Source: Gloeocapsopsis crepidinum LEGE 06123
GTDB taxonomy: Bacteria; Cyanobacteriota; Cyanobacteriia; Cyanobacteriales; Chroococcidiopsidaceae
Length of the DNA: 37,948 nucleotides
Reading direction: 5' to 3'
Assembly (NCBI RefSeq): GCF_015207655.1
Contig: NZ_JADEWN010000060.1
Location: forward strand, 1 to 37,948
Positions 9,295 to 16,284 of the stretch are shown piece by piece; positions within the stretch are counted from its first letter, which is position 1, and the number at the start of each line of letters is the position of its first letter. A model generated the notes under the pieces. That model was not told the DNA's origin. It did not search any database and saw only the letters and a list, made by a program, of their open reading frames with translations. Made by a program: the position numbers and the translations under genes.

Positions 9295-10260
9295 CTAACA
9301 GCACCCGCCGCCATCGTAATACCAAGTTGAATTTGTGATAGTAATTTCTTCGGAAAATGATGCTAGTTTTATAGCAGTTTTATCGCACACAGCAGCAGGA
9401 ATACCTCGTTGTAAAAGATGTCCGGCTCCATCATCAAAAAAGGGTTTTGTTCCGGCATAAATAGCTGTTTTGCCTGTAAAAACACAAGCACCATCTTCAG
9501 GAATCGGGACTTTATAGGAAACTGTATCGAGACTTTCTAAGAGTAAATGCTCTTTTAATCTGTAGCTTTGAGAATCTAAGAGACGGTAAGGACGACGCGC
9601 TCGAATTTCAATTTGACCAAAGCCAGTATTGACGAGGTGTTTGATATATTGCTCATAAGTAAGTGCTCCTGATAGACACATTGCTCTTAGTCGTTCATCT
9701 TGTTGCAGGTGTTGGGGAATCGAACGAGTAGCAATAGGATCGCTCATCAGCAAGCGTCCTTGTGGTTTCAATACACGAAAAGCTTCTTTTAAAGCTAAAT
9801 GCAGATCTTGCGGTGTGAAAATATTAAATAGGCAATTTTGTGCTAATACATCAACAGAAGCATCGGCAACTGGTAGAGAAAAAGCATCACCTTCGCGAAT
9901 CTCAACAAAACTAGGATCGAACCAGGCATTTTCTTGGGCAGCAAGTTTGAGGTTACGAGTAGCTGCTTCGCGCATTGCTGTCACTGGTTCAACCGCAATA
10001 ACTGCCCCCTGACGGCGAGAAAAATAAGCAAACTGCAACGCTTCGAGTCCTCCACCAACCCCGACATAAAGTACAGTTGGAGCATGAGCGAGTTCCGTAG
10101 GGTGTACTGTCGTACCGCAACCGTAGTTCATCTGTTGCATTTGCAGAGGAATATTAAGTTCGGGTAGTTGCAGGGAACTGCTTTGGACGCAACACAAACC
10201 GACTTGTGGTGTTTGTGCAACTTCGCTATAAAACTGGGCAGTTGTTTCGAGATAGGTCAT
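9295..10260 (-). CDS. arsM: Arsenite S-adenosylmethionine methyltransferase ArsM (arsenosugar type)
   Basis: A 321-aa class I methyltransferase with the SAM-binding motif VLYVGVGGGLEALQFA, then VIAVEPVTAMREAA, a motif equivalent to DxxxxNCLFN (VDVLAQNCLFNIF) and EAFRVLKPQGRLLMSDP. Cysteines that could hold arsenite lie in VGLCCVQ, MNYGCGTTVHP and MCLSGAL, and the protein ends with a GGGCC tail seen in cyanobacterial arsenosugar-type ArsM. It adds methyl groups to trivalent arsenic, giving the dimethylated intermediate used by ArsS. The ATG has AAGGA five bases upstream. It heads the trio and is divergent from the sigma factor gene, sharing a 351-bp upstream region with it. Confidence 0.93.
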   Translation of the reverse strand: MTYLETTAQFYSEVAQTPQVGLCCVQSSSLQLPELNIPLQMQQMNYGCGTTVHPTELAHAPTVLYVGVGGGLEALQFAYFSRRQGAVIAVEPVTAMREAATRNLKLAAQENAWFDPSFVEIREGDAFSLPVADASVDVLAQNCLFNIFTPQDLHLALKEAFRVLKPQGRLLMSDPIATRSIPQHLQQDERLRAMCLSGALTYEQYIKHLVNTGFGQIEIRARRPYRLLDSQSYRLKEHLLLESLDTVSYKVPIPEDGACVFTGKTAIYAGTKPFFDDGAGHLLQRGIPAAVCDKTAIKLASFSEEITITNSTWYYDGGGCC

Positions 10261-10611
10261 TTAAATCCTTGGTGTAGATATCGTATGTTCAGATTTGAGG
10301 AGGCGATCGCAACAAGAAGACATATGGCGAAAAGAGCGATCGCTCTTAAGTCCACTCGTTGGGTTCTATCTTGGGTAATACGAAGCTAAAGCAAAAAAGG
10401 ATTTACTCAATTTGAGCAAAGATGTCAAAACGCTTGATTTTGCAGGTAAGAATCGAAGACAACAAAATGTTGATTGAATTTAACCACATCCTTTTTCAGG
10501 TTGGTTTCGTATCACTATTGAAGCCAAAATTATGGAGTTCAATCGCACTTAGATAAATTCTGAAATTCAAACTATAGATACTACTGCTTTGAGGTCAAAA
10601 CTTGGGTCTAA
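10261..10611. promoter_or_regulatory. Divergent arsM / sigma-factor intergenic region
   Basis: A 351-bp gene-free region that must carry the promoters of both arsM (leftward) and the ECF sigma gene (rightward). It contains a 16-bp perfect palindrome around a HIP1 core at 10332-10347 (AAGAGCGATCGCTCTT), about 70 bp upstream of the arsM start, then a 135-bp inverted-repeat element at 10378-10512. I could not assign promoter boxes or a classical ArsR/SmtB operator with confidence. The palindrome may be an operator or only an extended HIP1 site. Confidence 0.5.
10378..10512. repeat. 135-bp MITE-like element with 25-nt imperfect terminal inverted repeats
   Basis: The left arm starts ATACGAAGCTAAAG and ends AAAAAGGAT at 10402. 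The right arm (10488-10512) is its inverted copy, starting ATCCTTTTTC and ending TTTCGTAT. The arms match at 19 of 25 positions, with the outer 7 and inner 9 positions identical. The ~85-bp interior has no coding frame. A related end lies at 7316-7348. It looks like a small non-autonomous element or the remains of an IS. No obvious direct target duplication flanks it. Confidence 0.55.
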
Positions 10612-11169
10612 ATGATGCTATCCAATCAGACGGATACAGAGGTATTTCAATCGTTGCGATCGGGAAATCTGCTCGCTTTGGGTATTCTGTACGAACGCTA
10701 TGGAGAGGTTGTCTACCGAGTAGCACTGCGGATGTTAGGTAATGCTCAAGAAGCTGAAGATCTCACACAAGAAGTGTTTCTTTCACTCCTCGGCAGTGGT
10801 ATCTATGACCGCAGACGGGGTTCTATGGTGGTCTTTCTTACGACTGTCACTCGATCAAAAGCGATTGATCGCCACCGTCAGATTCGCGCGCAGTGGCAAC
10901 GTATTCAACGCTGGTTTCATAGTTCTTCTCCTGAGAGTGAGCGTGCTTTGATAGATAAAGTTGCTCTTAAGGAAATGTCTTGTCGCGTCCGCGAAGCATT
11001 CGCTGAATTATCTACCACTCAGCAGCAAGTTTTGGAAATGGCGTATTATGACGGTTTGAGTCAATCAGAAATTTCTGAAGAATTAAATATGCCTATCGGA
11101 ACCGTAAAGACACACAAGCGCAAAGGGTTGTTAAAGCTGAGAGAAATATTGCAAGATTTGGTGGAGTAG
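10612..11169 (+). CDS. ECF-type RNA polymerase sigma factor
   Basis: A 185-aa sigma factor with only regions 2 and 4. Region 2 (~res 20-95): GILYERYGEVVYRVALRMLG, EAEDLTQEVFLSLL and a stretch ending FLTTVTRSKAIDRHRQ. Region 4 (~res 130-180): AFAELSTTQQQVLEMAYYDG followed by the helix-turn-helix SQSEISEELNMPIGTVKTHK. It would direct RNA polymerase to a small stress regulon once released by its anti-sigma factor. The downstream anti-sigma gene starts 2 nt after its stop with a GGAG inside the sigma 3' end, so the two are translationally coupled. The start is ATGATG with only a weak ribosome site. The sigma-K/RskA-like pairing suggests an envelope or redox signal; the true inducer is unknown. 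Confidence 0.92.
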   Translation: MMLSNQTDTEVFQSLRSGNLLALGILYERYGEVVYRVALRMLGNAQEAEDLTQEVFLSLLGSGIYDRRRGSMVVFLTTVTRSKAIDRHRQIRAQWQRIQRWFHSSSPESERALIDKVALKEMSCRVREAFAELSTTQQQVLEMAYYDGLSQSEISEELNMPIGTVKTHKRKGLLKLREILQDLVE

Positions 11170-11171
11170 CA

Positions 11172-11918
11172 ATGGTATTTCGGGAATCTGAAGAAATTCA
11201 AGAACTTTTAGCAAGTTATGTTCTAGGTGACTTGACTCCAGAAGAAGTTGCTTCAGTCAATCAATTATTGGATTCTCATCCTGAATTACAAACTGAAGTA
11301 CGCTGCTTGCAAAATACATTAGGTTTGATTCCTTTGGCACTACCAGAAGCTGAGTTACCGCCAACGTTGGGATCTCGCATCTTGCAGACAGCATCAGGAC
11401 GTTCAACTGTAAGAGCAAATCGCGTAGGAACAAGGGCAAAAACTAGGTTGGGTGTTATTGGAACTGTCGCCGCCTCGGTTGTTGTCGGATTTAGCTTTTA
11501 TAGCTATCGCCTACACCAGCAAGTTGTTGCAACTCAAGCGGAACTTTCACAATATAAAAATGCGATCGCCTTACTGCGTCAACCGAGTAACCGTTTGCTT
11601 GCACTCCAAGGAACAAGTGCAATTCCTGCTGCTTCTGGAAGTTTAGTTGTGGTTCCCAATGCTGAGGCGATCGTTCTTACGCTTCAAAATCTCACTCCCC
11701 TACCAGAAGGACAAGTTTATCGATTGTGGGGAGTTGCCGATGGTGAAAAAATCTATTGTGGCGAATTTCGACCTGATTCCCAGGGAAGAGCTTTGGTAAA
11801 ATTTCCGCTTGATGCAGAAATCTCAGACTCTTCTGCTGTTGTGATTACTGTCGAACCATCACAAAGACTTTCTTATCCTACTGGGGAAACTGTGATGACA
11901 GGAAGTATATCACTGTAA
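11172..11918 (+). CDS. RskA-type transmembrane anti-sigma factor
   Basis: A 248-aa protein with a cytoplasmic N-terminus (EEIQELLASYVLGDLTPEE, an anti-sigma helical domain without the HxxxCxxC zinc motif), one membrane helix (VIGTVAASVVVGFSFYSY, ~res 94-111), a short coiled stretch and a C-terminal extracytoplasmic beta domain: AIVLTLQNLTPLPEGQVYR, LWGVADGEKIYCGEF and VVITVEPSQ. This matches the RskA C-terminal family. It should hold the sigma factor inactive at the membrane until the outer domain senses a signal and is cleaved. It converges on the lytic transglycosylase gene with 5 bp between the stops and no visible terminator. Confidence 0.9.
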   Translation: MVFRESEEIQELLASYVLGDLTPEEVASVNQLLDSHPELQTEVRCLQNTLGLIPLALPEAELPPTLGSRILQTASGRSTVRANRVGTRAKTRLGVIGTVAASVVVGFSFYSYRLHQQVVATQAELSQYKNAIALLRQPSNRLLALQGTSAIPAASGSLVVVPNAEAIVLTLQNLTPLPEGQVYRLWGVADGEKIYCGEFRPDSQGRALVKFPLDAEISDSSAVVITVEPSQRLSYPTGETVMTGSISL

Positions 11919-11923
11919 TCAGT

Positions 11924-14113
11924 TTATTGTGGTGGTTGCGGTAGAGAAGACTGTTGACGCGCAGAGTATTTTGCAACCAATTGAGAGATTTCTGGATTAT
12001 ATAATCGCAGATAATTCCAGTAATTACCAAATACCTGTCTGACGTAGCCTCTAGTTTCTTCAAAAGGAATAGCTTCAACAAATTCATCAGGATCTCTGGT
12101 ATTTAGAGTTCTTAACCATTTAGAAACATTTCCTGGACCTGCGTTGTAACTGGCGATCGCCAACATTGAATTATTGTCATACTGTTCGTGTGTGTGATCC
12201 AAATACCACGTACCCAAGCGCATATTGTCTTGGGGATTTTCTTTGTTGTACTCCTTCAAATCAATCTTCTGCGCAATCCATTCTCCTGTACTCGGCATCA
12301 CTTGCATTAAACCTACAGCACCCGCAACAGAACGAATTTTTGGCTCAAAACGCGACTCTTGGCGAATGAGTGCTGTCACTAAGAACGGATTAAGTTGACG
12401 CTTTTGCGACCAAGTTGTAATTTCCTCAAAGAAGGGAAATGGATAACGTGCTTGCCAATAAGTTAACTCTTGTCGCAGTACTTGATACTCTGTTCGATCT
12501 TGAGGCAATTCGCGATCTTCTAAAGTCGAAACTAAATTGATTCCTTTCAAATGTTGACCAATCGCAGTTCGCAGCAATCCATCAGTAAATTGTTCAGATA
12601 CAGTGGGTTGGCGATCGTTCTGAAATTCTGTGCGCCACAGCGCCCAAGCATCAGTATCTTGCCCTAATTGATAGAGTTCTTTTAAGGTATCCGATCCGGC
12701 TGGAAGCACAGCACGTTGTGGTGGTGTAATCTCAAAATTGAGTTGGCGGACAGTGTTAAAGTTACCAACATCTAACCCCAGCATGGTTGCCGATCGCCAA
12801 GCATAATACGATTGGGGAAATTGACTTAATACATATTCAAACGCAGCTTTCGCTTCTTGTTGTCTTTCTAATTGCAGCGCCCATTTACCGATCCAAAATC
12901 CAGCACGAGGAGCCAAAATATTTTTTGGGTTACTTGCAGGAATCGGTTGCGCCCATTGCCATGCTCCTTGGTAATCTTTATTTGCAGCTTTTTGCAGTGC
13001 AATTTTCCAGCGGTACTCAACAGCAGCATCTGAATTACCATATTTTTCTAACAATAGTTGTCGCGTTTGCGCAGCAGATGTTTTATTCCCTAAGTTGTCG
13101 AGAATCGTCGCTTTTTGAGCTAAAGCTGCTCCTGCTTGTTGAGGAAATTCTTTGACAATCTGATTGAGATATGATAGAATAGCTTCCCGATTCTGGGTAA
13201 TTTGTGCCAAATTTAATAAAGCTGTACCACTTTCTGGCGCAGTCGAAAACTCGCGCAGCAGTTGTTGATAAGCGGCGATCGCCTCAGTACGTTTGTTACT
13301 CAGTTGAAGACTCCGACCAATGCGATAGACATTCAACGCTGTACGCGGTGCTTGTCGATAAGCTGTTGCTGCTTTCGAGTAAACTTGATTTTCCCAATAG
13401 GCACTAGCGATCGCTTCCCAATCTTGCGGCTGGAATTGTCCTGAATATTTATTTGTGAGTTGATCTAACACTGAGACAACTCCTGGCTGTTCGTAAGCGT
13501 GTTTTGCCAGCAGCAGCATCAACTGTGGTTGATTTGGATTTTGTTGCAGTAATGAACGCGTAATTTCAATCGTGCGGGGATGTGAAGGAAATTGCGCGAT
13601 CGCCCTTTGCCAATATTGCGGTGTTGTTTTTCCCAAGACATATAATGCTTCGACTGTAACCGGATGCGAGGGAAATCGCTGTAGTAATTCTTGATATGTT
13701 GCTTGTGCGTTTGCCGTGTCACCAAGAATTTCGTAAGCTTGTGCGCGTTTGTAAAGGATCGGTGCGGCTAATACAGAATAACTTTGTTCCAACCCATCGA
13801 GTAGTTGCAAGGCACTTTCAGCTTGCTGATTTTGCAGATAGTCGTTTGCTAACACGTAGCGCGCGTGATCGCGATCTTGAGATGGCGGTAACTGTGCGAT
13901 CGTATTTAGTTGTACCATTCGTGCTGCAGGTGACAGTGACACTAATGGAAGAACCGACGATTTTGGATGATCTAAACTCATTTGCAGTGCATTTTCTTGT
14001 GGCAACTGCAACCAATCGCTAGCCTTGGCGGCTAACACTGCTATCCCAACAAGCATAGTACATATTCCTGCACCAGCAGCTAAGGGGACTCGGTTTTTCC
14101 AACGCTGCAACAT
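11924..14113 (-). CDS. Lytic transglycosylase with TPR-like superhelix and SLT domain
   Basis: A 729-aa cell-wall enzyme related to Slt70. It has an N-terminal membrane anchor or signal (VPLAAGAGICTMLVGIAVLA), then about 450 residues of helical TPR-like repeats (for example LYKRAQAYEILGDTANAQA, YWQRAIAQFPSHP), and a C-terminal SLT domain from ~res 580: VTALIRQESRFEP (catalytic Glu in RQES), GAVGLMQVMPSTGEWIA, LGTWYLDHTHEQYD and IASYNAGPGNVSKWL. It cleaves murein between MurNAc and GlcNAc, forming anhydro ends, in the periplasm. It is a monocistronic-looking gene between the anti-sigma factor (convergent) and the metal sensor gene upstream. No missing key residue was noticed. Confidence 0.93.
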   Translation of the reverse strand: MLQRWKNRVPLAAGAGICTMLVGIAVLAAKASDWLQLPQENALQMSLDHPKSSVLPLVSLSPAARMVQLNTIAQLPPSQDRDHARYVLANDYLQNQQAESALQLLDGLEQSYSVLAAPILYKRAQAYEILGDTANAQATYQELLQRFPSHPVTVEALYVLGKTTPQYWQRAIAQFPSHPRTIEITRSLLQQNPNQPQLMLLLAKHAYEQPGVVSVLDQLTNKYSGQFQPQDWEAIASAYWENQVYSKAATAYRQAPRTALNVYRIGRSLQLSNKRTEAIAAYQQLLREFSTAPESGTALLNLAQITQNREAILSYLNQIVKEFPQQAGAALAQKATILDNLGNKTSAAQTRQLLLEKYGNSDAAVEYRWKIALQKAANKDYQGAWQWAQPIPASNPKNILAPRAGFWIGKWALQLERQQEAKAAFEYVLSQFPQSYYAWRSATMLGLDVGNFNTVRQLNFEITPPQRAVLPAGSDTLKELYQLGQDTDAWALWRTEFQNDRQPTVSEQFTDGLLRTAIGQHLKGINLVSTLEDRELPQDRTEYQVLRQELTYWQARYPFPFFEEITTWSQKRQLNPFLVTALIRQESRFEPKIRSVAGAVGLMQVMPSTGEWIAQKIDLKEYNKENPQDNMRLGTWYLDHTHEQYDNNSMLAIASYNAGPGNVSKWLRTLNTRDPDEFVEAIPFEETRGYVRQVFGNYWNYLRLYNPEISQLVAKYSARQQSSLPQPPQ

Positions 14114-14199
14114 AATTGTTTTCGGAAGTCACGCCTGATTTCCAGAAACTCTAACATTACTCCTTATTAACTGGCAGCTGCTTTTGAGTTTAATTTTGA

Positions 14200-14589
14200 T
14201 TAGGGCAAAAATCTATCTAAGGCAGCTTTTAACTCTGCCATTTCTACTTCGATGTTTCCTTCTTGAGCAGCTCTTGTAATACACTCACTAAGATGTGCGT
14301 CTAAAATCATTCTGGCGACTCGATCTAATGCACCCCGTACTGCAGCAATTTGTACTAGTACTTCTGGACACGGGCGACTTTCCTGCACCATCGTTTTAAC
14401 ACCACGAATGTGTCCTTCAATACGTGACAAGCGATTAACGATGCTTCTGAGTGATTCCTCGCTGTGGACGTGGGGATGCACTGACGAATCCCCAAGGCGA
14501 TCGCCTACGCTATGGTTGTCGTGGCTATGGGAATGTTCCTCCCTGGTGATAGGCAATTTATCTTCTGCTAATCGATGAGAACGATTCAT
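14200..14589 (-). CDS. CsoR/RcnR/InrS-family metal-sensing repressor, His-rich N-terminus
   Basis: A 129-aa four-helix DUF156 repressor. The core runs SIVNRLSRIEGHIRGVKTMV, then RPCPEVLVQIAAVRGAL and DAHLSECI. The metal ligands expected of the Cu/Ni sensors are C74, H99 and C103. The N-terminal ~42 residues carry seven further His between residues 19 and 42 (EEHSHSHDNHS, VHPHVH). This resembles the nickel sensor InrS of Synechocystis, which uses an N-terminal His as an extra ligand, so nickel or cobalt is more likely than copper, though not proven. No efflux gene adjoins it in this window. A palindromic HIP1-type repeat (~14495-14520) encodes VGDRLGDS within the His-rich arm. No clear ribosome site is seen. 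Confidence 0.88.
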   Translation of the reverse strand: MNRSHRLAEDKLPITREEHSHSHDNHSVGDRLGDSSVHPHVHSEESLRSIVNRLSRIEGHIRGVKTMVQESRPCPEVLVQIAAVRGALDRVARMILDAHLSECITRAAQEGNIEVEMAELKAALDRFLP

Positions 14590-14607
14590 GAGTGATCAAC
14601 GCACATG

Positions 14608-14625
14608 AGGATAGATATAGATCCT
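14608..14625. promoter_or_regulatory. Imperfect palindrome upstream of the metal sensor
   Basis: The sequence AGGATAGATATAGATCCT is an 18-bp inverted repeat with two mismatched pairs, centred about 28 bp upstream of the CsoR-family start codon. An autoregulatory operator would be expected here, but the site lacks the GC-tract usual in CsoR/RcnR operators. It is therefore only a candidate. Confidence 0.3.
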
Positions 14626-14810
14626 AGCTTATTGCTGAGCAAATGATAAAAATACCTATTGAAAATTTTATATTTTGAGAAACCTTATTGTTGTAAGGAG
14701 AGACAATTGAGTTTGGTAATAGATATTATTAAAGACCGCTGTAAATTTACATAAATTTTTACTTGCTTTGTCATAATAATATAAAGCTTTTAATTGAAAT
14801 ATCTTTTAAT

Positions 14811-16070
14811 CTACTGCATTAATTCAATTTCTCGATTTGCAGTATCTTGAGCTTGTTGCATAGCAACTGCGAGGGTTTGTTCGCCTAACATTGCACTAAT
14901 AAATTGATTGTTAAAATTAGTCAAAATCGTTGGTAAATTTTTACCGGCTTGCCATACAGTTGCATAGTTTGCACCTGCAATAAACGGTGCATATAGTGGT
15001 TTTTGATCGTAACCAAGTTCTTGCGTAACAGATTTACGAGTTGGTAATGCAACTCCTGTACTTGTCCAAGCTTTCATTCCCTCTTTTCCTGTTAAATAAG
15101 ACAGTAATTGCCATGCTTCTTGTTTATGCTGTGATTTCTTATTCATTACATAAGCAACGGTATAAGCCATCGTGCCTTTTCTTCCAGCAATTGTTGGTAC
15201 TTCGGCTGTTGCATATTCAAGCGCTGGAAACGTATCATCTAAATAAGGAATCAACCAAGGTCCTTCAATAACCATTGCAGCTTTACCTTGACCAAATATT
15301 TCACCCCCTGACGTTGTACCAGCATCAGAAGGTTGAGCAGATGATTGATCTTGTCGATACTGATCGACGATTAATTGTAAACCTTGTAAACTTTCTGGTG
15401 AAGCAAATATAGCCTGTTCTGACTTATTAGTTAACTGACCACCAAAAGCTTTAATTACAAAATACTGTCGTGCTAGTTCTGGCGTAATTCCGAAACCATA
15501 GCGGTCAATTCTAGCATTGTTGTTGAGATCGACAGTTAGTTTTTTAGCATACTCTCTCAATTCTTCCCAAGTTTGCGGTGGTTGCGATAAACCAGCTTCA
15601 GCAAAAGCTTGTTTATTATAAAACAAAACAAGTGTAGAAAAGTCTTTAGGGAAGCCATAAGTTTTGCCATCTTGTTGAAAAGCAGCAAGAAGTGAAGGTT
15701 GAAAGTCGGCAACATCAAATTCCGGTGTCACATAACTATCTAATGGTTCTAATACACCAGGTTCAATAAGTCCAGGTGCTTCTAAAGCATCAAGATAAAA
15801 AACATCTGCTGCAGTATCGCCAATCAAACGAGTTTTCAATACATCCATATATTCATCAGCGATCGCATCATATTTAACCCTAATCTGAGGATGCAACGAT
15901 TCAAACTCATTTAATACTTGTTGTAAAAGTTGTTTTTCTTGTAAATTACTCCATCCACTAAGAGTTACAGTAACAAACTTGTTGTTGCTATCTTGCCTCG
16001 CAATACACCCAGTAAATATAATGATTCCGAAGATAAAAAGAACAACAAATGACCAAAACCTTTTAAACAT
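14811..16070 (-). CDS. Sugar ABC transporter substrate-binding lipoprotein (1)
   Basis: A 419-aa extracellular solute-binding protein, family 1. The lipobox is FTGC (Cys22) after a hydrophobic signal. Typical segments are VTVTLSGWSNLQEKQLLQQV, DVFYLDALEAPGLIEPG, PKDFSTLVLFYNKQAFAEAG, PQTWEELREYAKKL and GKAAMVIEGPWLIPYL. A DLNNNARIDRYGF loop resembles the calcium-binding loop of UgpB/maltose-type binding proteins. It would deliver a sugar or oligosaccharide to an ABC importer from the periplasmic face. No permease or ATPase gene is adjacent, so it must work with components encoded elsewhere. The next gene on the right is a divergent paralogue. The ribosome site is weak (AAGG, 13 nt upstream). 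Confidence 0.9.
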   Translation of the reverse strand: MFKRFWSFVVLFIFGIIIFTGCIARQDSNNKFVTVTLSGWSNLQEKQLLQQVLNEFESLHPQIRVKYDAIADEYMDVLKTRLIGDTAADVFYLDALEAPGLIEPGVLEPLDSYVTPEFDVADFQPSLLAAFQQDGKTYGFPKDFSTLVLFYNKQAFAEAGLSQPPQTWEELREYAKKLTVDLNNNARIDRYGFGITPELARQYFVIKAFGGQLTNKSEQAIFASPESLQGLQLIVDQYRQDQSSAQPSDAGTTSGGEIFGQGKAAMVIEGPWLIPYLDDTFPALEYATAEVPTIAGRKGTMAYTVAYVMNKKSQHKQEAWQLLSYLTGKEGMKAWTSTGVALPTRKSVTQELGYDQKPLYAPFIAGANYATVWQAGKNLPTILTNFNNQFISAMLGEQTLAVAMQQAQDTANREIELMQ

Positions 16071-16137
16071 GAAGCAATATTGACCTTAGAATAAGTAGTA
16101 ACTTTCTTGGTTTTTAAAATTCCTGTTACTCTCTTTC

Positions 16138-16214
16138 CTCCGTGTTCTCTATACTACGGAAACTTCTACACGGGGTTCTACAATGAAGGAGACTTCCGCA
16201 CGAAAGTGTCCTCC
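16138..16214. other. GC-rich block with two potential hairpins between the two binding-protein genes
   Basis: In an AT-rich divergent spacer, 16138-16175 can pair as an 8-bp stem (CCGTGT with ACACGG plus flanking pairs, 22-nt loop), and 16188-16214 can form a second, weaker hairpin capped by CAC-GAAA-GTG, a GNRA tetraloop. The short motif TCCTCC/TTCCTCC recurs at both ends. It lies 70-150 nt upstream of the rightward lipoprotein start, so it could be a structured leader or an old repeat; I recognise no riboswitch class. Confidence 0.35.
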
Positions 16215-16284
16215 TCTGTAGTTCTTTCTAAAAAGACTTAAACTTCCAATGCAATGACTATACTAGCGTTTTGCCCTCAAAGAA

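Noticed and set aside
11924-14113. Several short plus-strand and other-frame ORFs of 60-120 codons across the lytic transglycosylase gene
   Set aside because: They lack ribosome sites and recognisable motifs, and lie wholly inside a strongly supported gene: they are frame shadows.
16183-16221. A 12-codon ORF beginning ATGAAGGAGACT in the divergent spacer
   Set aside because: It is too short, has no ribosome site and is wholly contained in the hairpin block.
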